12,377 nucleotides of DNA from Thermomicrobiales bacterium (GCA_025937615.1 JAICRA010000010.1:1-12377), one strand, 5' to 3'; numbered from the stretch's first letter, positions 1 through 6,963 are shown. Program-made: numbers and translations. Notes: generated from the sequence alone by a model not told the origin.

Positions 1-383
1 ACCTCTCCACTAAGTGGTGCGTAGCTCCACGCCGCGAGATCGCCGACTTCGACCGTGTCGATATGCCCATTTAGAATCAGGGATCGTCCGCTTCCCTTTC
101 CTCGGTAGACGCCGACAACATTGGGCCGCCCGGCAAAACCGTCATCGAGCGTCACTGACTCTGCATGTTCCCTCAGCAGACTGACGTCCGGCTCCCAGAC
201 GTCGACCTCGAGGCCGTGGCCGCGCATTAATTGCGCAACCGTCTCCTGCGCCAAACCTTCATGGCCGGTTTGACTTGGGATGCTCACCAGTTTCTGGAGT
301 GCCGCGACGATTACCGGCCGCAGCCTGCTGACTGCGGCAGAGACCGCTTGATGGATGTCGGCAATTGTCTCCTGCTGGCTCAT
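1..383 (-). CDS. M20-family metallopeptidase/deacylase (ArgE/DapE-like), 3' part cut off by window edge
   Basis: The first 127 residues of a zinc-dependent M20 amidohydrolase are visible; the rest lies beyond base 1. Family members remove acyl groups from, or cleave, small amides such as acetylornithine, succinyl-diaminopimelate or dipeptides in the cytoplasm. Residues 24-40 resemble the family's N-terminal start (helix then 'LVSIPSQTG'), followed by 'GHEG' at 40-43. The metal-site strand 'LILNGHIDTV' at about 102-111 supplies the expected zinc ligand His107 and catalytic Asp109, and is followed by W119 in the usual 'W...P.SG' segment. The start ATG (383-381) overlaps the TGA stop of the upstream CHAD gene as ATGA, so translation is probably coupled. 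The exact substrate cannot be told because the specificity-determining dimerisation domain and remaining metal ligands are outside the window. Confidence 0.85.
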   Translation of the reverse strand, partial: MSQQETIADIHQAVSAAVSRLRPVIVAALQKLVSIPSQTGHEGLAQETVAQLMRGHGLEVDVWEPDVSLLREHAESVTLDDGFAGRPNVVGVYRGKGSGRSLILNGHIDTVEVGDLAAWSYAPLSGE

Positions 384-982
384 ATCAGTGAATCCGCATC
401 GGAGTTTTCAAGCCGCTTCGGCAGCGGTGTAACCGACAAGGCAACCAAATCCCGGCGCATGCCATCGCGCGCATACATGTCCCACAACTCGCGGAACCGG
501 GTGTATGCCGCTCGTCGGCCAGTGTGTTCGCGTCCCAAGAGGGCGATCAGTCCGCGCCGGGGATCGTCAGGCGGCGCTCGCAGTGCGGCGGTCGCGATCG
601 CGGCAAGCTCTTCCGACGAGGCATCTGCGATTTCCGACTGGGTCATCCGGCTTTGCTCGACCATGAGCTGCGAGAGCTCGTCGCCGATCAGGTCGATACG
701 CACGTCATGGTCGTGCAGAGTACCGAGTTCCTCCTGGATCGCTTTGACCCGCTCGATCTGCCGCTCGCCCGCCTTCCCGAATTGCGGGCGAAACAACTCC
801 AGCGTGTAGCGAAGTCGCTTGGCAGAGATCCGTAAGTCATGGAGCGCCGCGGAGAGTTCGGGGTACGGGACGATGGGCTCGAAGGAATAGAACTCGGCGA
901 CCCGGACGGCCAGGACACGCCGCGCGTTATCGATGACGGATGCGTCCGGGTCGACATCATGAACCGGCCATGCTCGGCTCAC
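380..982 (-). CDS. CHAD-domain protein containing only the second CHAD half
   Basis: A 200-residue protein that starts at GTG (982-980). CHAD is an alpha-helical, conserved-histidine domain that binds polyphosphate; a full domain consists of two similar helical halves. Here the second-half signature 'ALHDLRISAKRLRY' sits at residues 46-59 (His48, Arg51, Lys55, Arg56, Arg58, Tyr59) and 'ELGTLHDHDV' at 85-94, followed by helices up to about residue 170. The first half is absent from this protein and instead lies at the C-terminus of the upstream Ppx/GppA fusion, with GTGA overlap between the two genes. The two products therefore probably assemble into one complete polyphosphate-binding domain. 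A frameshift that split a once continuous gene is the alternative. The C-terminal 30 residues are polar and without recognisable motif. The domain assignment is firm; the functional role is inference. Confidence 0.85.
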   Translation of the reverse strand: MSRAWPVHDVDPDASVIDNARRVLAVRVAEFYSFEPIVPYPELSAALHDLRISAKRLRYTLELFRPQFGKAGERQIERVKAIQEELGTLHDHDVRIDLIGDELSQLMVEQSRMTQSEIADASSEELAAIATAALRAPPDDPRRGLIALLGREHTGRRAAYTRFRELWDMYARDGMRRDLVALSVTPLPKRLENSDADSLI

Positions 983-2469
983 TGGGTGCCGCCCTCGGGT
1001 GCGGTTGGCTCGCTCGCCGGCGCCCCGGTCATCCAGAATCGGCGCTCCAGTTCAGACCGCAACGGACCGTCCAGTAGCTGGCGGAGAAAGCGCTCCATCT
1101 CCGCGCGGGCCAGGGCTCGCTCCCCTTCGACGCGGTCAATGAGCCGGTCGATCCCAGGGTGCTCAACTACGGTTGCGACGCTGCGGTCGCCCCGCAGCGC
1201 TTCCAGCAACACATCCCGATCACGAACCTCACCCAGCGCGCTGGTGATCTCCTTCGCGGTCCGATGCAGCGGCTTGTACCACTTCCCGGGAAATGCAGGT
1301 TGAGCAACATCCATTGCTGCCCTTAGTCGGCGCGACGCGACACGAACGTCGTGTACCCCCTCGATATCCGTACCTTCGAGGGCGACCGGGATCGCCTTCC
1401 AGACGACACGCCAACGCTCGGCGATGAGCGCCCGCATCGTTTCCCTGAAACTCTCGTCGACCGTGTTCGACTCCGCATTCGGTTGGCGGCGATCGTCGTA
1501 AGTCGGGACCTCGGCCGACTCGGCTATCGCCGCTGGCTCGTCCACTTTTACGGCGGCGCTGTCATAAAGTGCCTCGAGAAGCAGACCGGTTCGGACCCCG
1601 CTGCGCGAAATTTCGATCCGATTCGGGTGCAGGCTGGATGCGATCGCGGCCACCACCGCAACCCCCGCCGGAAGCACTCGGGCCCGCGCCTCTGGAATGT
1701 CGATCTCGTCCGCGAGCTCAGCGGCTGATAGTGTGGCCAACTTCGCAAGCACGATGCGGACGGCCTCGAGGTCGATGCACTGGACGTCGGCGAGGAGTCG
1801 GGCCATATATTCGCCCGTTCCGCCCACCACGATCAGCCGGTCTGTCTCGCCGGAGGGTAGTCCAAGCGGTGGCAACGTTTGAATGACTGCGCCTGCCTCT
1901 CGTTCGCAGGCGTCGATTTCATCTGGTCGCGGCGGGTCCGCAACCACCAATCGGTCTGTCAGCCGGCCTGAGCCCAATGGGAGCGATTTGACCATCTGCA
2001 TTACGCCGTCGCGCGCTGAAATCAGTTCCGTACTTCCGCCGCCGATGTCAGCAACCACGATCGAACCGGTCAGATCGGTGCCTGCCTGCAGCCCCCTGAA
2101 TGTCAGAGCGGCTTCCTCTTGACCATCGATGACGCGAACGTCTATGCCAGCCTCTGCTCGCACGCGATCGAGAAACGTCGCGCCGTTTGCCGCGGCTCGC
2201 GTGGCCTCGGTCGCCACACCAACGATGCGCGTGGCGCCGTGCTCCCGCGCCTGTGCAACAAATCGCCCAAGCGTCTCGATGGCAGTCTCGACGCGCTGCT
2301 CATCGAGGAGCCCGGTGCGATCTAGCCCCTCTCCGAGACGAACGACTTCCGATGCCCAATCGAGCTGCTCGATCCCGCCGTCGTCGCTTGCACGCGCAAT
2401 CGTCATCTTGATCGAGTTCGACCCGATGTCGATCGCGGCGCCGATCGGCCGCATGGCTTCTGCCGTCAT
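979..2469 (-). CDS. Ppx/GppA-type phosphatase fused to the first half of a CHAD domain
   Basis: A 496-residue cytoplasmic protein. Residues 1-302 form an ASKHA-fold Ppx/GppA phosphatase: phosphate-1 loop 'DIGSNS' at 14-19, 'VATEATRAAANG' at 95-106, 'IDGQEEA' at 124-130, phosphate-2 loop 'DIGGGST' at 141-147, and 'VVGGTGEYMARL' at 214-225. Family members cleave terminal phosphate from inorganic polyphosphate or hydrolyse pppGpp; which applies is not decided here. After an acidic linker (303-338) comes a first CHAD half with 'GVHDVRVASRRLRA' at 371-384 and 'LGEVRDRDV' at 412-420, ending in a Pro/Ala/Thr-rich tail. The CHAD half favours a polyphosphate substrate. The full-length Ppx C-terminal HD-like domain of E. 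coli-type enzymes is lacking and CHAD stands in its place. It is the first gene of a coupled three-gene unit. Start: ATG at 2469, with Met6 (2454) as an alternative; neither has a clear Shine-Dalgarno. Confidence 0.9.
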   Translation of the reverse strand: MTAEAMRPIGAAIDIGSNSIKMTIARASDDGGIEQLDWASEVVRLGEGLDRTGLLDEQRVETAIETLGRFVAQAREHGATRIVGVATEATRAAANGATFLDRVRAEAGIDVRVIDGQEEAALTFRGLQAGTDLTGSIVVADIGGGSTELISARDGVMQMVKSLPLGSGRLTDRLVVADPPRPDEIDACEREAGAVIQTLPPLGLPSGETDRLIVVGGTGEYMARLLADVQCIDLEAVRIVLAKLATLSAAELADEIDIPEARARVLPAGVAVVAAIASSLHPNRIEISRSGVRTGLLLEALYDSAAVKVDEPAAIAESAEVPTYDDRRQPNAESNTVDESFRETMRALIAERWRVVWKAIPVALEGTDIEGVHDVRVASRRLRAAMDVAQPAFPGKWYKPLHRTAKEITSALGEVRDRDVLLEALRGDRSVATVVEHPGIDRLIDRVEGERALARAEMERFLRQLLDGPLRSELERRFWMTGAPASEPTAPEGGTQ

Positions 2470-2599
2470 GCCATTCGCCAGTCCGAACGTTCTGATCCGG
2501 GCGGTGAGGGTATCATGCGGGAGAGTCTAGCGGCTCACACTCCGGCCGATACCCAGCGCCGAACAGGGACACATACTGCCCAGGAATCGGGAGAAGCGC
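2470..2599. other. Divergent intergenic spacer between the Ppx-CHAD gene and the small coiled-coil gene
   Basis: These 130 bases must hold the promoters of both divergent units. I could not find a convincing -35/-10 pair on either strand. A 7-bp inverted repeat, GGGTATC (2508-2514) with GATACCC (2548-2554), spans 33 bases and could be a regulator site or chance. GTGAG (2505-2509) and CTCAC (2534-2538) also pair, competing with the first structure. Confidence 0.3.
2589..2593 (+). promoter_or_regulatory. Ribosome binding site for the 90-residue small protein
   Basis: GGGAG lies six bases ahead of the ATG at 2600. It is the main reason for accepting this short reading frame as a real gene. Confidence 0.6.
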
Positions 2600-2872
2600 A
2601 TGGCGGCCCGCGATCAGGTCTTGGACGCGCAAATCCTTGCGGAGAAACTCGTCACAGCCGGAGCTGCAGCGGAACAGGAGTTGCTCAGGAGCGAACGCAA
2701 GGCGGAAAAGCGTCTTGCAGACGCTATGGCCTCCCTCGCGCGGGATGAAGCTCGCTCGCGCCGAGCACAGGAACGACTCGAGTGCAGTCGCGCGGCGGTT
2801 TCCGCCGCGCGAGAAGCCTTACGCGAGGTTCAGGCTCAGCGCGCCGACGGCCCTCCGTGGGTTCAGGATTGA
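2600..2872 (+). CDS. Small charged helical (coiled-coil-like) protein, function unknown
   Basis: A 90-residue protein I do not recognise. It is almost wholly Ala/Glu/Arg/Leu-rich with no proline or glycine between about residues 22 and 81, as expected for a long alpha helix or coiled coil; the tail is 'GPPWVQD'. There is no signal peptide, membrane segment or catalytic motif. A good Shine-Dalgarno and codon use like that of its neighbours support it. It is transcribed divergently from the Ppx-CHAD unit and ends by overlapping the last 10 bases of the convergent CapA-family gene. A structural or partner-binding role is possible, but nothing in the sequence identifies it. A spurious frame on GC-rich DNA is the alternative, made less likely by the ribosome site and by its filling an otherwise empty 390-bp gap. 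Confidence 0.6.
   Translation: MAARDQVLDAQILAEKLVTAGAAAEQELLRSERKAEKRLADAMASLARDEARSRRAQERLECSRAAVSAAREALREVQAQRADGPPWVQD
2788..2812. repeat. Perfect 11-bp inverted repeat with 3-base loop inside the small gene
   Basis: TCGCGCGGCGG, loop TTT, CCGCCGCGCGA. The stem is almost all G+C and perfectly matched. It lies about 60 bases before the stop of the small gene and 50 bases before the end of the convergent CapA gene. There is no T-run after it on either strand, so it is not a classical intrinsic terminator, but it could impede convergent transcription or protect RNA ends. Confidence 0.75.
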
Positions 2873-4545
2873 GCCGCGCTTCCTTCCCGCCCCGCGAGAC
2901 GATCGGTTGCGGCCCAGAAGCGGTCCATCAGCGCGGCCTGCTCGCCCGACGACATCGGGCGCGGCTGATGGAAATCCTCGATCTCGACGCCGTGAAATCG
3001 CAGCCCGGCGATCGTGGTGTCCCGGAGGACGATCTCTAGGGCGTAGCCGGACCGCACCTCGGCGGCCCACATTTGATCGAGAATGAAGTTCCCTAGCGAG
3101 TAGACGATTGGCTTTCCGCCGTAGATCTCCATGCCCTGGATCAGGTGTGGGTGATTGGTCAGCACCATCGCCGCGCCGGCGTCGATCGCCGCATGTGCCG
3201 CCTGCACCGCCCACGGCGGCACGACGGCGACATATTCCGCGCCAAGGTGGAAGTACGGTATGACCACGTCAGCGACGGCGGTCGCGGCGCCAATGTCTTC
3301 CACGATCTGCGCGAGGAGATATGGATTAGTTCCCGGGCCATCACTCGTCGCTCCGACGTCGACGTCGAGCACGCCATTCTCCACACCCGGCTCGGCTTCG
3401 TAGTTCGCGGTGACCCCGTCAATACCGAGGAATGCGAAACGGGTCCCACCCGCTTCGACGATCCACGGCGCCCGGGCCGTGGCAAGATCAGCTCCGGCCC
3501 CGAAATATGGAACACCATGGGTCCCGAGCGCTGCAATCGTGTCGAGCAGCCCCTGCACCCCCCAGCCTTCGTCGTTCCACGTCGAGTGATTATTCGCGAG
3601 CGTGACGGCATCGATCCCTGCCAGCGCGAAACCCTCGAGCATTGCCGGGCTGGAGACAAACGAAACTGAGTGCGGGTCGGCAGGCTGCGGCAGTGTGTCG
3701 GAGAGATTGCCCTCCAGGTTCGCAACGGTGACATCGAACGACCGCAGCAGCGAAGAGACTCTGTGAAACGGGCGCGTGAAATCGCCGTATTCGACCATGT
3801 GCAGATGGACGTTGCGGCCAGGCACGATATCGCCGACGATGCCGATCCGCACCGGCGCTCGGCCTCCCAGCGCCCGCCGTAGGGGGTCGTCTTCCCCGAC
3901 CGCGAGCGACTGCACTCGGAAGTCGATCATCTCGGTCGGGACCAGCGCCACGGCACCAGGGTCGCGGGACAACGCCGTTGCCAATTCTTCATAGGTCCCA
4001 ACGATGAGCTCAGGTCGCTTCGCACCGGCTACAGCCGAGGCAAGCCCGACGGGGTTCACAGGCAGGGATACTGCTGACCCAATCTCCGACCAATTGGCGA
4101 TTCGCCCCGTGAGCAGTCGCCACGGATCTTCTGGTCCGACACTGGCGAGCGGAAGCCGCGGGGATGCCGCCAGGGTCATTCCCTCGGGGACACCAATGTT
4201 TTGTAGTTCCCGCGCGGGTTCAGGTCGCTCGCCAGTTGTCGCGGGAGTGGCCGACCCGGTCGGAGTCGCTCGAGCCGCACTCGGTGTCGCCGGCGATCTG
4301 TCCATCTTTGCCGGCACCGCCACAGTCGGCGCAACGTCAACTGATTCCCGACCAGGCGAATTCACTGTCCGCGAATACTGAACAGCGAGGGCGCCGGCGG
4401 CCCCGATCGCCGCCGCCGCGACCGGCATCGCTCCCGCAACTAGGGCGCGCCGGCTTAAGGGCGGCGGTGCCCTCCGGGTCGAACCAGCTTCTGGTCCGTG
4501 TGGAACAGGCTCGCCAGGTTCATTCACTCGTTTGTTCCAGCCCAT
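2863..4545 (-). CDS. Exported CapA-family (PGA_cap) protein with N-terminal PstS-like region
   Basis: A 560-residue protein from ATG 4545. Residues 30-54 look like a Tat signal: 'LSRRALV' (Arg32, Arg33), a hydrophobic Ala/Gly/Val stretch, and an A-L-A signal-peptidase site at 52-54. A Pro/Thr/Ala-rich linker follows (about 58-112). Residues 113-225 contain 'LLTGRIANWSEIG' (144-156) and 'DPGAVALVP' (195-203), recalling phosphate-binding PstS-type proteins. Residues 231-490 are the CapA calcineurin-like metallo-fold: 'GDIVPGRNVH' (238-247), 'ANLEGNLSD' (275-283), 'LANNHSTWNDEG' (316-327), 'PYFHLGAEY' (430-438), 'TNHPHLIQGMEIY' (463-475) and 'YSLGNFILDQ' (482-491). CapA homologues take part in poly-gamma-glutamate or surface-polymer synthesis; here the role is inferred as envelope-related. 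It follows the amidases by 7 bases. GGGGA abuts the ATG without normal spacing, so reinitiation after the upstream stop is likely and the start is somewhat uncertain (GTG 4527 is an alternative). Confidence 0.88.
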   Translation of the reverse strand: MGWNKRVNEPGEPVPHGPEAGSTRRAPPPLSRRALVAGAMPVAAAAIGAAGALAVQYSRTVNSPGRESVDVAPTVAVPAKMDRSPATPSAARATPTGSATPATTGERPEPARELQNIGVPEGMTLAASPRLPLASVGPEDPWRLLTGRIANWSEIGSAVSLPVNPVGLASAVAGAKRPELIVGTYEELATALSRDPGAVALVPTEMIDFRVQSLAVGEDDPLRRALGGRAPVRIGIVGDIVPGRNVHLHMVEYGDFTRPFHRVSSLLRSFDVTVANLEGNLSDTLPQPADPHSVSFVSSPAMLEGFALAGIDAVTLANNHSTWNDEGWGVQGLLDTIAALGTHGVPYFGAGADLATARAPWIVEAGGTRFAFLGIDGVTANYEAEPGVENGVLDVDVGATSDGPGTNPYLLAQIVEDIGAATAVADVVIPYFHLGAEYVAVVPPWAVQAAHAAIDAGAAMVLTNHPHLIQGMEIYGGKPIVYSLGNFILDQMWAAEVRSGYALEIVLRDTTIAGLRFHGVEIEDFHQPRPMSSGEQAALMDRFWAATDRLAGREGSAAQS

Positions 4546-4552
4546 TCCCCGA

Positions 4553-5773
4553 TCAACGGGCCTCCGGTGGGTAGCGTTCAAAATATTCGACGATCGCGTT
4601 CTCGTATGCGGTAACGATCGCATTCCGTCCTTCAGGAATCGACAGTACCGCGGCATCTCCATCGTTTGAGACGAAGAGCGCCTCGACAATTGCGCCGGGC
4701 ATTTTGCTCGCCTTGACGACGCCCGGTACTTCGGGCCCGGTCATGACGAAATGCCGGAAGAGCGAGTGCTCCATTTGCACATCCGCTGTTGTGTCGGGCA
4801 GCACGCCTCGCTCTTCCTCGGCCGGCAGGACGTAGCCGATTTTTGCCAACTGCTCCTTTAGATGCGCATACGCCAGGGTGGCAAAGACGGCATTTTTGTC
4901 GCCGAACTGGCGCTCACGGGTGAACCAGGTTTCGAACCCGTGCGGCCCACCAGTCGAATAGCCGTTGACATGCATTGAGACGAGAAGATCAGCGTTCGCA
5001 GCATTACAGACGTTGATCCGAGCCTGGAGTTCATCCAGATTCTTGTTGCGGTTCGACCGTGGCGGGTCATGGGCCGCCGTCCGGCCGTCGCCGTTCACGT
5101 CCCTCCCGTCAACATTAACCGCTGTGTCTGTCTCCCTGGTCATGACGACCTTGTAACCACGTTGTTGCAGCCGCGCCTCGAGATCCCATGCCTGCTCGAG
5201 CACGAGTATTGCCTCTTCCATCGCCGGAATGTCATTCTCAAAGAATCGAGAGAAACCACGGTCTTCTCCACCATGCCCAGGGTCGACGCAAACGATGGGC
5301 GCCCGGGCGAACGTGGCAGGGAGCGCCACCGGCGTCTCCTCCACTGGCTCCAGCACGGGAGCTTCCGGAGCCAACTCGGGCTCAGGCATGGTCTGCGCTG
5401 CCGTTTCTACCTGCGTGCCAGTGGCAGGCTCCTCGACACGACCGAAGAGCCTGCCACCCGCGAAAGCAAGGACAGTCAGCCCCACAATCAACAGCGTGCC
5501 GGCGAGGGTAATTCCTTTCGATCGGACCTGTGTTTCAGGACGGGACTTCGGCATGCGCGGGACTGGACGCGAACTACCGGTCCTGGATCCGGAGCGCCTT
5601 GAGGTTGATCCGGCGCTCTTCTTTCCCTTGGTTCCGGCTCCCGAACGGTTGGACTGAGCGTCGCGATCCAGACCCGACGCCCTGGAGCTGAGGTCCTCGC
5701 GCCACCACTCCTCCGCGTCGAGCGGCAGACGTGCCTGCGGTCTGGGAAAGTTGTCCTTACGCCAGTCGTTCAT
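4553..5773 (-). CDS. Membrane-anchored N-acetylmuramoyl-L-alanine amidase (Amidase_3), paralogue 2
   Basis: A 406-residue zinc amidase predicted to cut the bond between muramic acid and L-alanine in peptidoglycan outside the membrane. Residues 1-87 are a basic Ser/Arg-rich cytoplasmic tail, 88-107 one membrane helix, 110-155 an acidic Pro/Glu linker, and 159-400 the Amidase_3 domain. The catalytic set is complete: His167 ('DPGHGGED'), Glu187, His268 ('SMHVNG') and Glu364 ('IVEALFVSN'). Unusually there is an insertion after 'TRETDT' with 'DVNGDG' at 225-230 and Asp236, spaced like an EF-hand/dockerin calcium loop. A GTG three codons upstream (5782) is possible, but the ATG start gives 'MNDWRKD', matching the 'MNWRQSR' start of the paralogue 51 bases upstream, so I prefer it. 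It is the middle gene of an envelope cluster ending in CapA. Confidence 0.92.
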   Translation of the reverse strand: MNDWRKDNFPRPQARLPLDAEEWWREDLSSRASGLDRDAQSNRSGAGTKGKKSAGSTSRRSGSRTGSSRPVPRMPKSRPETQVRSKGITLAGTLLIVGLTVLAFAGGRLFGRVEEPATGTQVETAAQTMPEPELAPEAPVLEPVEETPVALPATFARAPIVCVDPGHGGEDRGFSRFFENDIPAMEEAILVLEQAWDLEARLQQRGYKVVMTRETDTAVNVDGRDVNGDGRTAAHDPPRSNRNKNLDELQARINVCNAANADLLVSMHVNGYSTGGPHGFETWFTRERQFGDKNAVFATLAYAHLKEQLAKIGYVLPAEEERGVLPDTTADVQMEHSLFRHFVMTGPEVPGVVKASKMPGAIVEALFVSNDGDAAVLSIPEGRNAIVTAYENAIVEYFERYPPEAR

Positions 5774-5824
5774 ACCGGTCACGCGCCACGCACACCACCA
5801 ACCCTGCCGTCTCCGGCAAGTTAT

Positions 5825-6787
5825 TCATCCAGGATATACGCTGAAGTAACGAGTGATGGCTTGCTCATACGCTCGGACCAGCGTCTCGTCGGCGTTTTCG
5901 GACTGGATGAAGGCCGCGTCCTCATCGTTCGAAAGGAACAGACCTTCGATCACCGCACCCGGCATCTCGCTCGGGATTAGCTCACCGGGGCGTTCGGGCC
6001 CGGTCAGCACGTGGTCCTCGATCCCGATACCCCGATCGACCGCGGCATACCCAGCGGCGGCGTAAGCCTCCGCGAGTGCCTCGTGCATGAACGTCGCAAA
6101 TGCCTCTGAGCGACCACTGAACTGGCGGTCGTCGTTGAACCACACTTCATAGCCCGAGAGGAACTCGTTTTCGGCACCGTTGTAATGAACTGACACCAGC
6201 AGGTCCGCGGCCGCGAGATTACAAATATTGACTCGCGCTTGCAGGTCGTCGAGTTGATCTGTTCGTGCGGGTCCTCCCTCGGGCGCCACTTCCCCATCTC
6301 CGTTGACGTCCTCGTTGGACGGGTTGACCTCGGTATCGGTTTCCCGCGTCAGCTTGACCTCGAACCCCTTGGCGCGCAGCCGCTCCGCTAGCATGAGCGA
6401 GTGCTCGAGAACGATGTCTTTCTCTTGCAGCGTGATGCGCCCGTTTTCGAGGCGCACATTACCCAGGTCTTCGCCCCCGTGACCAGGATCGATGCAGACG
6501 ATGTTTCGACCATCCTGAGCGTACAGCTCGTCAACGCCGGCGACGGCCACGGGAGCGGGAGTCGGTGTCGGCGGCTCGGGTCGGGGCGTCGGCGTGGGCG
6601 GCGCTGGAGTCGCGGTCGGCGTGGGCAGCGGAGTCGTGGTAGGGACGGGTGTTGGCGTGGGCGGCGGAGCGGCGAATCGCTGGCTTCCCAGCCGGGCTCC
6701 GACGATCAGCGCAGCGATTCCCACGGAAATGAGGAGGATCAAAGCCCCGCGGGCGACATCCTCCTGCCGGCTCTGCCGCCAATTCAT
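5825..6787 (-). CDS. Membrane-anchored N-acetylmuramoyl-L-alanine amidase (Amidase_3), paralogue 1
   Basis: A 320-residue zinc amidase acting on peptidoglycan at the cell surface. It has a short cytoplasmic N-terminus, one membrane helix at about 14-33, a Pro/Thr-repeat stalk at 40-80, and the catalytic domain from 95 to 319. Expected zinc ligands and catalytic residues are all present: His103 ('DPGHGGED'), Glu122 ('LQEKD'), His201 ('SVHYNG') and Glu281 ('VIEGLFLSN'). It carries the same family-atypical insertion as its neighbour, with 'DVNGDG' at 160-165, though the twelfth loop position is Gly171 rather than an acid. No cell-wall-binding (SH3, LysM, AMIN) domain is present, so targeting relies on the anchor and stalk. 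It is the first gene of the amidase-amidase-CapA cluster, divergent from the polyol operon. The start ATG has AGG directly adjoining it and GAGGG further upstream, so the ribosome site is imperfect. Confidence 0.93.
   Translation of the reverse strand: MNWRQSRQEDVARGALILLISVGIAALIVGARLGSQRFAAPPPTPTPVPTTTPLPTPTATPAPPTPTPRPEPPTPTPAPVAVAGVDELYAQDGRNIVCIDPGHGGEDLGNVRLENGRITLQEKDIVLEHSLMLAERLRAKGFEVKLTRETDTEVNPSNEDVNGDGEVAPEGGPARTDQLDDLQARVNICNLAAADLLVSVHYNGAENEFLSGYEVWFNDDRQFSGRSEAFATFMHEALAEAYAAAGYAAVDRGIGIEDHVLTGPERPGELIPSEMPGAVIEGLFLSNDEDAAFIQSENADETLVRAYEQAITRYFSVYPG
6548..6667 (-). repeat. Pro/Thr low-complexity stalk-coding repeat in amidase paralogue 1
   Basis: These bases encode residues 41-80, dominated by PT, PTP and TPAPP units, with DNA-level near repeats such as GGCGTGGGCGG on the plus strand occurring twice. 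Such stretches form extended, often length-variable cell-wall-spanning stalks. The second amidase has a Pro/Glu linker instead. Confidence 0.7.
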
Positions 6788-6941
6788 CCTGCCGTCGGCC
6801 CTCGATCCAGATTCGGGAAGTCGTGCATGCCGCGCGCATTCCGGCAGTCTCGTACTGTCAAACCAGTCGGGGCGGGATACAGCCTAGCCTAGCGGTATTA
6901 GGTGCACGGCACAAGTCCGGATCACCGCCGTTGGTCAGGAG

Positions 6942-6963
6942 CATGTCCCCGGAATTTGACATG
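6942..6963. promoter_or_regulatory. Inverted repeat CATGTC-N10-GACATG overlapping the -35 box (candidate operator)
   Basis: The two 6-bp arms (6942-6947 and 6958-6963) match perfectly and their spacing puts the arm centres 16 bases apart. The right arm covers most of the -35 hexamer, a position where a bound repressor would block RNA polymerase. No regulator gene is in the window to pair with it. Confidence 0.4.

Noticed and set aside
231..809. 192-codon plus-strand open frame over the M20/CHAD genes
   Set aside because: It runs antisense to two genes with clear family motifs, and its Ser/Arg-rich composition is typical of shadow frames.
839..1303. 154-codon plus-strand frame opposite the Ppx-CHAD gene
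   Set aside because: Antisense shadow with Ser/Arg-rich composition and no recognisable motif.
2788..2812. The 11-bp stem as an intrinsic bidirectional terminator
   Set aside because: No T-run follows on either strand, and it lies inside coding sequence well before either stop codon.
4546..4689. 48-residue N-terminal extension of the CapA-family protein
   Set aside because: It overlaps the conserved end of amidase paralogue 2 and puts non-homologous sequence before the Tat-like signal.
6856..6861. Minus-strand TTGACA as an amidase promoter
   Set aside because: The position 17 bases downstream is GCGCGC with no AT-rich -10, so only the -35 half matches.
6401..6892. 163-codon plus-strand frame opposite amidase paralogue 1
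   Set aside because: Its Gly/Arg/Ser-rich repeats simply mirror the Pro/Thr stalk coding of the amidase on the other strand.
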